Notes: generated by a model from the letters alone, not told the origin. Numbered from the stretch's first letter, positions 8,934-19,143 are shown. The stretch is DNA of 46,405 nt from Calothrix membranacea FACHB-236 (GCF_014696315.1 NZ_JACJPX010000064.1:1-46405); one strand, 5' to 3'. Numbers and translations: made by a program.

Positions 8934-8969
8934 GTAAAAGGTTATCCCTTGGTAGGGATAACCTTTTAC
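8934..8969 (+). terminator. Strong hairpin after the chemoreceptor gene
   Basis: A perfect 16-bp stem (GTAAAAGGTTATCCCT with its complement, loop TGGT) begins 22 bp after the stop codon. A short T-containing tract (CATTTTGGG) follows. It probably ends the chemoreceptor transcript. Confidence 0.75.
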
Positions 8970-9641
8970 CATTTTGGGATAAAAAATTCTCCAAAATAAA
9001 GCTACACATAGACCAATAAGCTTGGGTTAAGCTCATGAGTGATTTGTTTGTCACTGATTAAAAAAGCTCTCTCAATTGGGGGATTCTCCCCCAAACCCCC
9101 GATTGGGTGACGGTTGCGTCCCCCAAACCCCCTCCAAAATTATTGATCTGTTTTTTTCTAGAACGGCAAAACTAACTGGAGAGGTGAGACTAAAGGCTTA
9201 ATTACGTATGCGTCTTAGAAAATATCAAACGAGTTTACTATGCTTCCAACCTACCTCTAGCAAGTTTTATCGCTCTAGTTTTTTTGTTGAGTAGCTAGTT
9301 TTTTGCTTTTGTTATCAATTAATTTTCTTAACGGAACTGTATTTACACATAAACAGCAGGGGGTAGGGGGAGAATCTGTAGCTAGAATTTAGAGCAATTG
9401 TATTACCCAATGCAAACATTTCCCTACATCAAGCAGTAAACACTGAGATAGCAGTGCTATCCTCATGAAATTACAGTGCAGAGACAGTAGCAGATTATAA
9501 AGAATTAGTATTAGCTAATCATGGATATATAGTCATAATTGCTACACAATGGTAAAATAACCCTACAATATCAAGTAATCAAATAAAAAGTTATTCTATT
9601 TCCCTATTTTCATGGCTTAGCTTAAATATCCGCTCTTTTTT
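8970..9641. other. Gene-free gap with a G/C-run repeat
   Basis: About 670 bp without a plausible gene. At 9073-9142 there is a block of C- and G-runs (GGGGGATTCTCCCCC and CCCCCAAACCCC motifs) that can fold back on itself and looks like a dispersed cyanobacterial repeat. The rest is AT-rich and should contain the promoter of the following gene. Nothing else is recognised. Confidence 0.5.
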
Positions 9642-12602
9642 ATGAAGCCCCTTGGTAAAGTTTTACAACAGGCTGAACTCATCTCATCAGAACACATAGA
9701 GATCGCTCTTCAAGAGCAGAAGCAGTATGCTGGCGTGAGGCTGGGTGAAATTCTCGTCTCGCATGGATGGCTCAAACAAGAAACAGCTGATTTTTTCTCT
9801 GAGCAATGGCCTGCTGTGGTGCAACAGCAATCAAAACAGCCATTGGGAATGTATTTAAAAGATGCTGGGTTGTTAGATGAGCAGCAAATCGTAACTATTC
9901 TTGCAGAACAAGCATATAAAGGATTGCGCTTTGGCGAATTAGCTATAGTTAAGGGTTGGCTGAAACCAAATACAATCAAATTTTTTCTGGAGCATCTGGT
10001 TTTGGAAGCACAACATCAGGGAGAAGAATCCACTAATGGCTCTCTAGAGCAAATAGAGCGATCGCAGCCCAACAGGGAACCGCAAAATCACCTGAACGCC
10101 TCGAGTCAGGTTTCTCAATCAGGTGTTGATCCGCATTCGGTAGAATCGGAATCTACTAATTTAAGACTATTTAATCGCAGCACAATTAAATTATTTAAAT
10201 TAGAAACAAAAGCTAGTTCGCCGGAAACTGTACTGACAGAAGTGCTTTATTGGACTGATGGACAGCCAATTCTCACCCAGAAGCTTTGTCGATTAATTTC
10301 CGAGTCAGCGGATTTTATTGCTAAAGGTACAGAAGCCGAAAAAGTGCAGCAGCTAGTAGAAAACCACTTGATTAACAATTGGGAAACACAAATAGCAGCT
10401 GAACATTTACATACAATTAGCAACAGTATCCTGAAAAATCAGCAATGCAAACCTTTATCGTTGTTGCAACTGTATCAACAAATCTGGCAGCAGGGAGAAG
10501 TAGAAGCTAATGGCTCTCCAGAACAAACCGAGCTTTTACACTTGCGATTATTAGCCAAGCAAAATAACAAGCTGAAAGTGGCGAATCGCATTTATCAACT
10601 GGTTTTTGATGATAATTGGATCAAGCAGGAATTAGCCAAATTAAAACTATTTAGCCGCAGCACCATCAAATTATTCAAATTAGAAGAAAGAGCGAGTTGC
10701 CCAGATATTGTCTTGGCAGAAGTACTATCTTGGACGGAGGGACAGCCGTTATTAACACAAAAAGTTTGCCAATTGCTGTCTGATTCCAAAGCTTTTATTC
10801 CCCAAGGTGCAGAAGCAGAAAAAGTACAACAGCTAGTACAAACACGCTTAATTAATAATTGGGAAACACAAGTAGCTGCTGAACATTTACAGAAAATTCG
10901 TGATAGCATCATCAAAAACCAGCAATCCAACCCTTTAGGGCTGCTGGAATTTTACTTACAAATTTGGCAGCAGGAAGAAGTCGTAACCAATAATAGCCCA
11001 GAACAAATAGAACTGTTAAATTTGGGATTGATAGTGAAACAGCATGGCAAGCTGAAAGTTGCCAACCGCATTTATAAATCAGTGTTTGATACCTATTGGA
11101 TCAAGCAAGAATCAGCTAAATTAAGATTGTTTAGCCTCAATACCATCAAATTATTTAATTTAGATTCTAAGGCCAGTTCACCTACAGATTTACTCTCAGA
11201 AGTACTTTATTGGACAGATGCTCAACCGATTTTGACTGAAAAGCTTTGTCGATTACTATCCGAAATAGACACTTTTATTCCCGCAGGTGCAGAAGCGGCA
11301 AAAGTACAACAATTAGTCCAAACCCACTTGATTAACAATTGGGAAAATCAGATAGCATCTGAGCATTTACAAACAATTCGGGACGGTATTATCTCCAATC
11401 AAGAATCCGATGCCTTATCTTTACTAGAGCTATACCAACAAATTTGGCAGCAAGGAGAAATTGTTGCTAATCAAAGTCCAGAACAAGCAGAACTCCTCGA
11501 TTTGGGGTTGATAGTGCAACAGCAGGATAAATTGAGAGTGGCGAATCGGATTTACCAATTAGTGTTCGATCGCCAGTGGATAGAAAGAGAATTAGAAGCC
11601 ATTCTCCATCCAGCAATGGCAAAAACAGCAATAAATAATTCCACTTCCTCAGTTACGGCTTTTAGTGGTGCTAAGACTGCTATTGCTTATCCGGAAAATC
11701 GGGGCGAGAAAAAATTGTGGGCTTTACTAGGAATAGCAGCCTTGATGGTATGTGGTTCTGGCTTAATGCTCATTGGGTTAAATATCTTTAAGTGGCTAGA
11801 AGTCGAAACGATTTTTAAACGCGGTAATGATTTATTGCACCAAGGAGAGTATCAACAAGCGATCACTAAATACAACAAGCTGTTAAAAATTGATAGCAAC
11901 TACTATCAATCTTGGACTAATCGTGGCTATGCCTTAGCAGGAATGAAGGATTACAAGCAAATGCTAGAATCCTGCACTACAGCCACGATTATTCAACCAA
12001 GCGCTGTTTATGCTTGGAATTGTCGTGGTGAAGCGCTATACAATCTCCAGCAATATGAACAAGCGATCGCAGCTTTTGATAAAGCCATTGCCCTTAACCC
12101 CAATGATCCTGTTTTCTGGGTGAATAAAACCGACTCCCTCCTAGCGCTCAAGCAGCCAGACGCAGCAATTGCCGCAATTAGTCAAGCAATTGAAATGTTG
12201 AAAAAGCTGCAAGAAGCTGAGGGACAAGAGGCCCATGCGAAAGAGTTATCAGTGGCCTTTAGTTATCAAGCCAAGGCATTTTCCCAAAAACAAGACCACC
12301 AAGCAGCGCTTAATGCTTATGACCAAGCATTAAAGTATAATCCCCAATACTTTACAGCTTTGCGGGGTAAAGGAATCGCACTGCAAGGATTAAAACGAGA
12401 CGATCAAGCGATCGGGCAATTTTATTTGATGCTAGAACGTCCGCAGCTGAGCAATTCCCAAAAAGCCGAAACTTGGTATTACTTAGGCTTGAGCCTTTGT
12501 GAATTCAAACAACCAACAAAAGCGATCGCAGCTTTTAATGAAGCGTTAAAGCTGCAGCCAAATTATGAGGCCGCAGAGCAAGGAAAGAAAAATTGCCGAT
12601 AG
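9642..12602 (+). CDS. Membrane protein with three 160-residue repeats and C-terminal TPRs
   Basis: A 986-residue protein. The N-terminus has two copies of a ~57-residue unit (about 1-57 and 66-122) with the pattern LG..L..A.L.....I...L.EQ....LR.GE....GWL, like the small N-terminal domain of type II secretion ATPases. Three direct repeats follow at about 174-333, 334-493 and 494-653, each exactly 160 residues. Each contains a WT.(G/A)QP.LT.K.C motif, a NWE....EHL segment and a KVANRIY..VFD motif. These resemble the region behind the ATPase core of cyanobacterial AAA-like/STAND proteins, but no P-loop is present. A TM helix lies at about 691-718 and at least five TPRs fill 725-985. Probably a scaffold at the membrane; function unknown. 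No operon partner is evident. Confidence 0.75.
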   Translation: MKPLGKVLQQAELISSEHIEIALQEQKQYAGVRLGEILVSHGWLKQETADFFSEQWPAVVQQQSKQPLGMYLKDAGLLDEQQIVTILAEQAYKGLRFGELAIVKGWLKPNTIKFFLEHLVLEAQHQGEESTNGSLEQIERSQPNREPQNHLNASSQVSQSGVDPHSVESESTNLRLFNRSTIKLFKLETKASSPETVLTEVLYWTDGQPILTQKLCRLISESADFIAKGTEAEKVQQLVENHLINNWETQIAAEHLHTISNSILKNQQCKPLSLLQLYQQIWQQGEVEANGSPEQTELLHLRLLAKQNNKLKVANRIYQLVFDDNWIKQELAKLKLFSRSTIKLFKLEERASCPDIVLAEVLSWTEGQPLLTQKVCQLLSDSKAFIPQGAEAEKVQQLVQTRLINNWETQVAAEHLQKIRDSIIKNQQSNPLGLLEFYLQIWQQEEVVTNNSPEQIELLNLGLIVKQHGKLKVANRIYKSVFDTYWIKQESAKLRLFSLNTIKLFNLDSKASSPTDLLSEVLYWTDAQPILTEKLCRLLSEIDTFIPAGAEAAKVQQLVQTHLINNWENQIASEHLQTIRDGIISNQESDALSLLELYQQIWQQGEIVANQSPEQAELLDLGLIVQQQDKLRVANRIYQLVFDRQWIERELEAILHPAMAKTAINNSTSSVTAFSGAKTAIAYPENRGEKKLWALLGIAALMVCGSGLMLIGLNIFKWLEVETIFKRGNDLLHQGEYQQAITKYNKLLKIDSNYYQSWTNRGYALAGMKDYKQMLESCTTATIIQPSAVYAWNCRGEALYNLQQYEQAIAAFDKAIALNPNDPVFWVNKTDSLLALKQPDAAIAAISQAIEMLKKLQEAEGQEAHAKELSVAFSYQAKAFSQKQDHQAALNAYDQALKYNPQYFTALRGKGIALQGLKRDDQAIGQFYLMLERPQLSNSQKAETWYYLGLSLCEFKQPTKAIAAFNEALKLQPNYEAAEQGKKNCR
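10161..11600 (+). repeat. Three in-frame direct repeats of exactly 480 bp
   Basis: Units begin at 10161, 10641 and 11121, each with TTAAGA/TTAAAA followed by a conserved ATT-AAA-TTATT tract. The spacing is exactly 480 bp both times, without net indels, inside the gene at 9642-12602. The units are clearly related but diverged at many codon positions. Confidence 0.85.
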
Positions 12603-12848
12603 CCTAGAGGTTTGACAAGCGGGGGGAACAAGTTTTTTACTCCCCTCCTTCAAGAGCCTATGTAATTGCAGGCTTGTATCACTCATGGCAGAGGCAAGGT
12701 TCTTGATTTTAACCTTCTGCCTCCTGCCCACTGCCCTCTGCCTTTCTTTAATGAATTAGTTCAATCTGTAGTGATGGTTGTGCAAACATGTAAAAACAAG
12801 AGCTAGTATTATTTATTACTTCACGTCCTTCAAGCCAAACAGAGATTA

Positions 12849-13373
12849 TCATCTAAATGGCCACCAAGAAGGTTTGGTATCCGTATAAATCCGGCTAATA
12901 GTCCGCACATCAGGAGCTTGTGCTTGCTTAAAATCACTACCCAAAATGGCGTATAGAGCTTGAGAGGGGTTATCTGTCGGCTGGAAAGTAAATAAAAGCT
13001 GGGCAGTGTAATGATCGCAACCAACACCTCTACGCGCTACAGCACAGACAGCAGATTGACCGTTCAGCTTGTCAGTGGTCAAATACTGAGAAGTACCTTT
13101 GTCATAAACAGCCTGTAAATTTGTAGCTGCGTTCTGACAGGTTTTTAGAGCATCTTCGTCAGAGAAATATTGGGGCAGAAATTTAAAGAGTGTGTGTTCT
13201 TTAGTAGTGTTTTCTTGAAGTAAAGTAACAACTACCGTAGGAGTACTAGCATCATTCCGACAGCTAACTTCTACTGTGCTAGTAGCTGTACTAGGCATAG
13301 AGAGCGCCGCTACTGCACCTAAAGCCCAAAGCGGAACTGTTCCCATTGTCAACCAAGAGTGGTTTTTACTCAT
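12849..13373 (-). CDS. COP23-domain secreted protein
   Basis: A 174-residue protein with an N-terminal signal peptide (about 1-30; TMGTVPLWALGAVAALSM, then a small-residue cleavage region). The mature part matches the COP23 family of cyanobacteria, named after a circadian-oscillating membrane-associated protein of 23 kDa. Visible signs are VEVSCRND, ALKTCQNAA, the NGQSAVCAVARRGVGC segment with paired cysteines, and LLFTFQPTDNPSQAL. Four cysteines in the mature part could form two disulfides. The molecular role of the family is unknown to me. The ATG at 13373 is chosen because AAGGAAACC lies just before it and the signal peptide starts there; 17 further residues upstream are open but not protein-like. 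It is transcribed divergently from the TpsA gene. Confidence 0.85.
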   Translation of the reverse strand: MSKNHSWLTMGTVPLWALGAVAALSMPSTATSTVEVSCRNDASTPTVVVTLLQENTTKEHTLFKFLPQYFSDEDALKTCQNAATNLQAVYDKGTSQYLTTDKLNGQSAVCAVARRGVGCDHYTAQLLFTFQPTDNPSQALYAILGSDFKQAQAPDVRTISRIYTDTKPSWWPFR

Positions 13374-13526
13374 TTTTACTGGTTTCCTTTCTTGACCGAA
13401 AATTACAGTTGCATATAGACTCAATATTATTATTTTTTTAGTTGAATTTACTGAAATTCATACTAAAAAAAGCTTTAAGTAAATTTTAAGTAAATTTTAC
13501 GTGGGGTTTATTTTTCCCTGTAGAAA
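13374..13526. promoter_or_regulatory. Divergent promoter region between COP23 and TpsA genes
   Basis: These 153 bp separate two divergent secreted-protein genes and must hold both promoters. A 12-bp tandem direct repeat (TAAGTAAATTTT, twice, ending near 13499) lies about 30 bp before the TpsA start. No convincing -35/-10 pair could be fixed by eye. Confidence 0.4.
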
Positions 13527-16500
13527 ATGAAACAAGTCCCTCGCCAAATTCTGATTACCTGTAGTATTTATCTCTGCTGTTTATTTGCTGGTTACTCTGC
13601 CTCTGCACAAATTTCTTCAGATAGCAGCGTTGGTACTCAGGTTAATATTTCTGGTTCCTCTAGCAACATCTATGAAATTACTGGGGGTTCGCAAGTAGGT
13701 AGCAACCTTTTCCATAGCTTTCGAGAATTTTCTGTACCCACTGGCGGCGAGGCTTTTTTCAATAACAACACAAATTTAAATAACATTACTAATATCATCA
13801 ACCGCGTAACAGGCGGTTCAATTTCTAATATTGATGGTTTAATCAGAGAAAATTATGGCGCAAATTTCATCCTGATTAACCCCAGTGGGATTAATTTTGG
13901 TGCCAATGCCCGACTTAATATTGGTGGTTCTTTTTTGGCTAGTACAGCGGAGAGCATCAAATTTGCTGATGGTGCAGAATTTAGTGCCACTAATACTGCA
14001 ACTGCGCCACTACTAACAGTTAGTGTGCCAGTAGGTTTGCAATTTGGGCAAAATCCGGCAGAAATTCGGATTCAAGGTCAGGGACATAATATTACGCTGC
14101 AAAGTCCCATCTTCTCGCCCTTTACTAGAGGCACTAGTAATGGCTTAAAAGTGCAACCTGGTAATACATTGGCTTTGGTAGGCGGTGGAATTATTTCTGA
14201 AGGTGGCACACTTACAGCCGAGGGCGGACGCATTGATTTAGGTAGCGTTGCAGGTGGTTTAGTTAGTCTCAATCCTAATGCTCAAGGCTGGAGTTTAAGT
14301 TATCAAGGTGTGAACAATTTTGGAGATATTTCTTTATCTCAAAAAGCATTAGCTGATACTAGTGGCCCTGGTAGCGGCTCAATTCAGTTGCAGGGGCGAA
14401 ACATTGGTATCCGCGATGGTTCGGTAGTATTAATTCAAACGCAAGGAACGGAATCCGCTGATAGCATCAATGTGAAAGCTACTGATTCCTTAACATTAGT
14501 GGGTACTACCACCGATGGGCAAATTTCTAGCAACTTATTTACAGAAACTCTAGGTGCTGGTAAAAGCGGCGATATTAATGTTTTCACACCCCGCTTAGTC
14601 CTCCAAGATGGAGCTGCCATATCTGCTGCTACTTACACTGCGGCTCCAGGCGGGAATATTAATGTCAATGCTGATCAATCTGTGCAGGTAATAGGCTTTT
14701 CATCTGTTAACCCCAGTCGCTTTAGTAATATTACTGCTGCAACTTTTGGTGCTGGGGATGCAGGCGCGATCGCATTATCAACCGCCAAGTTGAGCGCGTT
14801 TTCTGGGGGCAATATTGCATCGGTAACAGCTGGTACTGGCTCCGGTGGGAATGTGAATGTCAATGCTACTAACTTAGTCGAACTAATTGGTGTAACGCCG
14901 ATTGTGTTTACTCCCAGTCAAATTACAGCTGGGACTGGTGGCCCAGGAAAAGCTGGTAGCGTAGCTATTAATACTCAGCGTGTAGTTATCAAAGATGGCG
15001 GTAGGATTGATGCTTCTACCTTAGCGAGTGGCCCGGCTGGCAGCATTACTATTAATGCCACAGAATCAGTAGATGTGAGTGGTAAAGTACCTGGCTCTGT
15101 TAATCCCAGTTTGATTATTTCCTCTGCCAATATTGTCGATCCCACCTTACAACAGTTATTAAGGCTACCGCCTGTACCCAGTGGCGCATCGGGAGACGTA
15201 ATAATTAACACAGGAAGATTCACAGTTACAAATGGGGCGCAAGCGACTGTGAGGAATGATGGTTCAGGGGATGCAGGGACGCTCCGGGTAAATGCTGACT
15301 CGCTTGTGTTGAATAATCAAGGTGGCATTACCGCAGTGACTACCGGGGGTAAAGGCGGCACCATTGATTTAAAAGTTAAAGATACATTAGAGATGTCTGG
15401 TAGCAGCCAAATATCTAGCGATAATTTGGGCGGAGGAGCCGCGGGAAACTTAACAATTGATACAGGTAAATTAAAAATGAGCGATCGCTCGTTTTTATCT
15501 GCACTTACCTATGGTGAAGGTAAAGGCGGAGACCTCAACATCCGTGCAGCTGACTCCATCGACATAGTAGGGACTGGATTTGCCGAGTTCCAAGGAATCT
15601 TTCAGGTGGGAGCTATATTAGGAACGCTGAAACCCACTGATAGAGGCACTGGAATGTTTATTGGCTCTGTTGGTGCAGGTACTTCTGGTAACCTCAATCT
15701 TGAGACTCGTTCCCTCAAGATGCAGAATGGCGGCATTATCTTCAGTCCCACATTTACCTCAGGGGTAGGAGGAACTGTCAATATCCGCGCCAGCGATTTT
15801 ATAGATGTGAATGGTTCTGCCATTCAAACTGGAAATGTCCGCGGCAGTACTGGTACAGCTAGTGACATCAGCATTGAGACCAGGCAGTTGAGATTGCAAG
15901 ATGGCGGTACAATTATCAGTCCTACTTTAGGCAATGGTGCAGGTGGGGATGTATTGATTAAAGCCAGTGATTCTGTGCAAATAGAGAGAACGCCACCCGG
16001 TGCTGCATTGTTAACAGGTATCTACACTAACACTACCTTTGGTACAGGACAGGGCGGTGACTTACGCATCGATACAGGCAAACTATTTGTCCAAGATGGG
16101 GTAATTGGCAGTAATACAGGCAGTTCCCTACCATTTGGTGTGATTCCCTTTGGTGGCACTGGGGGTAATGTTATAGTTAATGCCACTGAGTCTGTAGAAA
16201 TTGCTGGTATTCTCCCTGATGCGAGATTTCCTAGCGGTTTGGGTACTACAGGGTTTAGCCCATCTCGCTCCGGTGACTTAACGATTTCTACCAAGAAACT
16301 GATTCTGCGTGATGGGGCAGATGCATCAACCGCTACCTTGGGCGCAGGGAAAGGGGGAACCTTAACTGTCAATGCCTCAGAGTCAATTGAACTTAGCGGT
16401 ACTAAAGTCGGCGATTTGGTTCTTGGGGGTATATCAGCGGCAGCTGGACGGGCTAACTTGCCCGAACTGCCAGCGACAGGTGCGTCTGGTGATGTCAGCA

Positions 16501-17288
16501 TATCTACTGGCAAACTAATTGTCAGAGATGGTGCCAAAATTGACGTACAAAGTTTAGGCCCGGGAAATGCAGGTAATATGCAAGTTGTCGCTAACTCCAT
16601 CTTTTTAGATAATCAAGGCACTATCTCTGCAACCACTACATCTGGTGAAGGTGGCAACATCAACCTGCAAACCAGAACTTTGCTCATGCGCCATAACAGC
16701 CAGATCTCTGCTACTGCAGGTGGGAGTGGTAACGGCGGTAACATCACCATTACTGGCTTTAGTCCAGCTAACTTTGTGGCACTACTAGAAGGCAGTAAAA
16801 TTACCGCCGATGCTTTCCAAGGTAGGGGAGGAAACATCAGCATTAACACTAGAGGGTTATTTGCCTGTCCAGAATGCCAGATTAGTGCCAGTTCTCAATT
16901 AGGGGTAGCTGGTGAAATCGAAATTATTACACCGGAGGCAGAAAGTAACTTTGAAATTGTTGATATCCCCCAAGAAGTAGCGCAACCAGAACAGGTGGTA
17001 GCACAAGCTTGTCGAGCCACAGCCAGACAAGCGCGGAGTGAATTTACCATCACCGGACGTGGTGGATTACCACCCCGTCCCAGCGAAGCGCTCAGTAGTC
17101 CAACTTTAGCCAGTTTTGAGCCAGCTGTTCCTAGCGCCGCTACAGAGGTCAATCGTACCGCCAAGCTGCCAGAGCCAGCACGAGGTTGGTATGTAAATAG
17201 TCAAGGTGTATTAGTTCTTGCTAGTCAAGCACCATCTGCCAGTCCCTATAGTTCTGGATTACCTTCATCTAACTGTCATGCAAATTAA
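13527..17288 (+). CDS. Two-partner secretion exoprotein (TpsA, filamentous haemagglutinin type)
   Basis: A 1253-residue secreted protein. A signal peptide (1-27, cut near SAS-AQ) precedes a TPS domain (about 30-160) with the family motifs: NNITNIINRVTGG, NPSG at 118-121 and LNIGGSFLAST. The rest is a long right-handed beta-helix made of repeated units such as G.GG.I.I....L.L.DG..I...T.G.G.GG. Near the C-terminus are CPEC (Cys1114, Cys1117), an ACRATARQ segment and a final Cys four residues from the end, which may hold the protein at the surface. It would cross the outer membrane through the TpsB pore encoded by the next gene. Start: ATG after a TTTTTCCCTGTAGAAA leader, followed by a proper signal peptide. 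Large antisense open frames here are artefacts of the low-complexity glycine-rich code. Confidence 0.92.
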   Translation: MKQVPRQILITCSIYLCCLFAGYSASAQISSDSSVGTQVNISGSSSNIYEITGGSQVGSNLFHSFREFSVPTGGEAFFNNNTNLNNITNIINRVTGGSISNIDGLIRENYGANFILINPSGINFGANARLNIGGSFLASTAESIKFADGAEFSATNTATAPLLTVSVPVGLQFGQNPAEIRIQGQGHNITLQSPIFSPFTRGTSNGLKVQPGNTLALVGGGIISEGGTLTAEGGRIDLGSVAGGLVSLNPNAQGWSLSYQGVNNFGDISLSQKALADTSGPGSGSIQLQGRNIGIRDGSVVLIQTQGTESADSINVKATDSLTLVGTTTDGQISSNLFTETLGAGKSGDINVFTPRLVLQDGAAISAATYTAAPGGNINVNADQSVQVIGFSSVNPSRFSNITAATFGAGDAGAIALSTAKLSAFSGGNIASVTAGTGSGGNVNVNATNLVELIGVTPIVFTPSQITAGTGGPGKAGSVAINTQRVVIKDGGRIDASTLASGPAGSITINATESVDVSGKVPGSVNPSLIISSANIVDPTLQQLLRLPPVPSGASGDVIINTGRFTVTNGAQATVRNDGSGDAGTLRVNADSLVLNNQGGITAVTTGGKGGTIDLKVKDTLEMSGSSQISSDNLGGGAAGNLTIDTGKLKMSDRSFLSALTYGEGKGGDLNIRAADSIDIVGTGFAEFQGIFQVGAILGTLKPTDRGTGMFIGSVGAGTSGNLNLETRSLKMQNGGIIFSPTFTSGVGGTVNIRASDFIDVNGSAIQTGNVRGSTGTASDISIETRQLRLQDGGTIISPTLGNGAGGDVLIKASDSVQIERTPPGAALLTGIYTNTTFGTGQGGDLRIDTGKLFVQDGVIGSNTGSSLPFGVIPFGGTGGNVIVNATESVEIAGILPDARFPSGLGTTGFSPSRSGDLTISTKKLILRDGADASTATLGAGKGGTLTVNASESIELSGTKVGDLVLGGISAAAGRANLPELPATGASGDVSISTGKLIVRDGAKIDVQSLGPGNAGNMQVVANSIFLDNQGTISATTTSGEGGNINLQTRTLLMRHNSQISATAGGSGNGGNITITGFSPANFVALLEGSKITADAFQGRGGNISINTRGLFACPECQISASSQLGVAGEIEIITPEAESNFEIVDIPQEVAQPEQVVAQACRATARQARSEFTITGRGGLPPRPSEALSSPTLASFEPAVPSAATEVNRTAKLPEPARGWYVNSQGVLVLASQAPSASPYSSGLPSSNCHAN

Positions 17289-17337
17289 AGAGAATTGGGG
17301 AGCAATAGGGGGAAAAGGGAAGGGGATTGAATTACCG

Positions 17338-19143
17338 ATGTTGTTTCGATTTATCTCAGGTGGTGCGCCATCTGTTAACCGCTGTCAAAAAGTTCCGCTA
17401 TTGAGTGCGAGTGTGAGGAGACCGAAATTTTCTTTATCTCCGTATCTTTCATTGATGGTTGTAGTGACTCTACTGCATCAGACAAACTCTGTTCGGGGAC
17501 AAACAATTAACCCCGTAACGCCACAACCGCCAGAACTACCGCCACCTCAGCCTCTACCACCAACAACTGCGCCGATTCAGATACCGCCAACAGCGCCGCC
17601 ATCACCAGATGAGGTGCGCGATATTCCTGGGAATATCACGGTGAAACAGTTTGAGTTTGTAGGCAATACGGCATTTAGCCAAGCTGAATTAAATCAGGCG
17701 ATCGCAGATTTTACCAATAAACCGATCGCATTTTCTCAACTCCTACAAGCGGCGAATCAAATCACCCAATTCTATGTTCAAAAGGGTTACATTACCTCTG
17801 GTGCTTACATACCTAGTCAAGAATTCCGTTCTGGAATCATCAAAATTCAAGTAGTTGAGGGCAGTTTAGAAGATATTCAAGTTAACATCACCAAAGGACG
17901 ATTGAACCCAGATTATATTCGCAGTCGGATTGCTTTAGGAGCAAAAAAACCACTCAATATCAATCAGTTACAGGAAGCTTTGCAAATATTGCAACTCAAC
18001 CCTTTAATTGAGAGTTTAGATGCTGAGTTAACTGCAGGTACTAGGCCGGGTGTAAATTCTTTGGCGGTAAATGTCAAGGGTGCCAGAACATTTAATGCCC
18101 AACTCAACCTCAATAATAATCGCAACCCCAGCGTCGGTAGTTTTGAGCGGGGTATTACTTTATCAGAAGCTAACCTGCTAGGAATAGGAGATAAGTTAAG
18201 TGTTTCTTATAGTAATACAGATGGTAGCAATCAATACGAAGGTGGCTATACCATACCTGTAAATGCTCGGAATGGCACGATTGGCTTTAACTATCGCATT
18301 ACCGACAACCGCATTGTTGAACCACCTTTTAATGATTTGGATATTGAGGTGAATTCGCGGGAATTTGAACTAGCTTTTCGTCAGCCCATCATCCAAAGGG
18401 CGACACCAGAATTTAGCCAAGAATTGAGCGTTAGTTTCTCCGCCGCCAGACGAGAAAGTAGTTCTTCCATTCAAGGCGTGAATTTTCCTCTATTTCCTGG
18501 TGCTGACGATCAAGGAAAAACGCGGATAACTGAATTGAGTTTTGCTCAAGAATGGTTACAAAGGAGCCGTAAAGAGGTATTAGCAGCTCGTTCTGAGTTT
18601 AACGTGGGCATTGGAGCCTTTGATGCCACCATTAATGACAACGAACCAGATAGTAAATATTTTCTCTGGCGAGGACAACTGATATATTTACGCCTCCTCG
18701 GTACACCCAAAGCCCAAGGTGCGATCGCACCCACATTGTTGTTGCGTTCTAATGTGCAATTAGCAAGTGAATCTCTGCTTTCTATTGAACAATTTAGTTT
18801 AGGTGGACAAGGAACAGTGCGCGGTTATCGCCAAGATACCTTACTCAGCGATAACGGCATTTTCGCATCCGCCGAATTGCGTTTACCCGTCGCCCGTTTC
18901 CCAGAAGTGCAAGGAACTTTGCAGGTAGCGCCATTTATTGATGTTGGTACTGTATGGAATACAGGCAGAGAAAACCCCAGCCCCAACACACTCGCAGGCT
19001 TAGGATTAGGTTTGCTATGGCAAATGGGCGATAACTTCACAGCCCGCCTAGATTGGGGCATTCCATTAGTGAGTATTGATACCGAAAAGCGCACATGGCA
19101 AGACAATGGGTTGTATTTTCAATTGGAGTATAAAGCGTTTTGA
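17338..19143 (+). CDS. TpsB outer-membrane transporter (ShlB/FhaC/HecB family)
   Basis: A 601-residue outer-membrane protein that exports the TpsA product. After a hydrophobic signal region (about 38-55, SLMVVVTLLHQ) comes a proline-rich linker (about 60-95), a POTRA domain (about 100-175; VKQFEFVGNTAFSQAEL and FYVQKGYITSGAYIPSQ), a second POTRA (about 175-250) and the 16-strand barrel with the family VRGY motif (GTVRGYRQ). The C-terminal residue is Phe, as usual for outer-membrane barrels. The start is uncertain: ATG at 17338 has a purine-rich leader (GGAAAAGGGAAGGGG) and gives the cleanest N-terminus, ATG at 17278 overlaps the TpsA stop, and a TTG at 17218 is unlikely. It is almost certainly co-transcribed with TpsA. 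Confidence 0.9.
   Translation: MLFRFISGGAPSVNRCQKVPLLSASVRRPKFSLSPYLSLMVVVTLLHQTNSVRGQTINPVTPQPPELPPPQPLPPTTAPIQIPPTAPPSPDEVRDIPGNITVKQFEFVGNTAFSQAELNQAIADFTNKPIAFSQLLQAANQITQFYVQKGYITSGAYIPSQEFRSGIIKIQVVEGSLEDIQVNITKGRLNPDYIRSRIALGAKKPLNINQLQEALQILQLNPLIESLDAELTAGTRPGVNSLAVNVKGARTFNAQLNLNNNRNPSVGSFERGITLSEANLLGIGDKLSVSYSNTDGSNQYEGGYTIPVNARNGTIGFNYRITDNRIVEPPFNDLDIEVNSREFELAFRQPIIQRATPEFSQELSVSFSAARRESSSSIQGVNFPLFPGADDQGKTRITELSFAQEWLQRSRKEVLAARSEFNVGIGAFDATINDNEPDSKYFLWRGQLIYLRLLGTPKAQGAIAPTLLLRSNVQLASESLLSIEQFSLGGQGTVRGYRQDTLLSDNGIFASAELRLPVARFPEVQGTLQVAPFIDVGTVWNTGRENPSPNTLAGLGLGLLWQMGDNFTARLDWGIPLVSIDTEKRTWQDNGLYFQLEYKAF

Noticed and set aside
14078-16849. Several antisense open frames of 60-190 residues opposite TpsA
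   Set aside because: They arise from the biased Gly/Thr/Asn-rich code of the beta-helix repeats. The sense frame has signal peptide, TPS domain and repeats.
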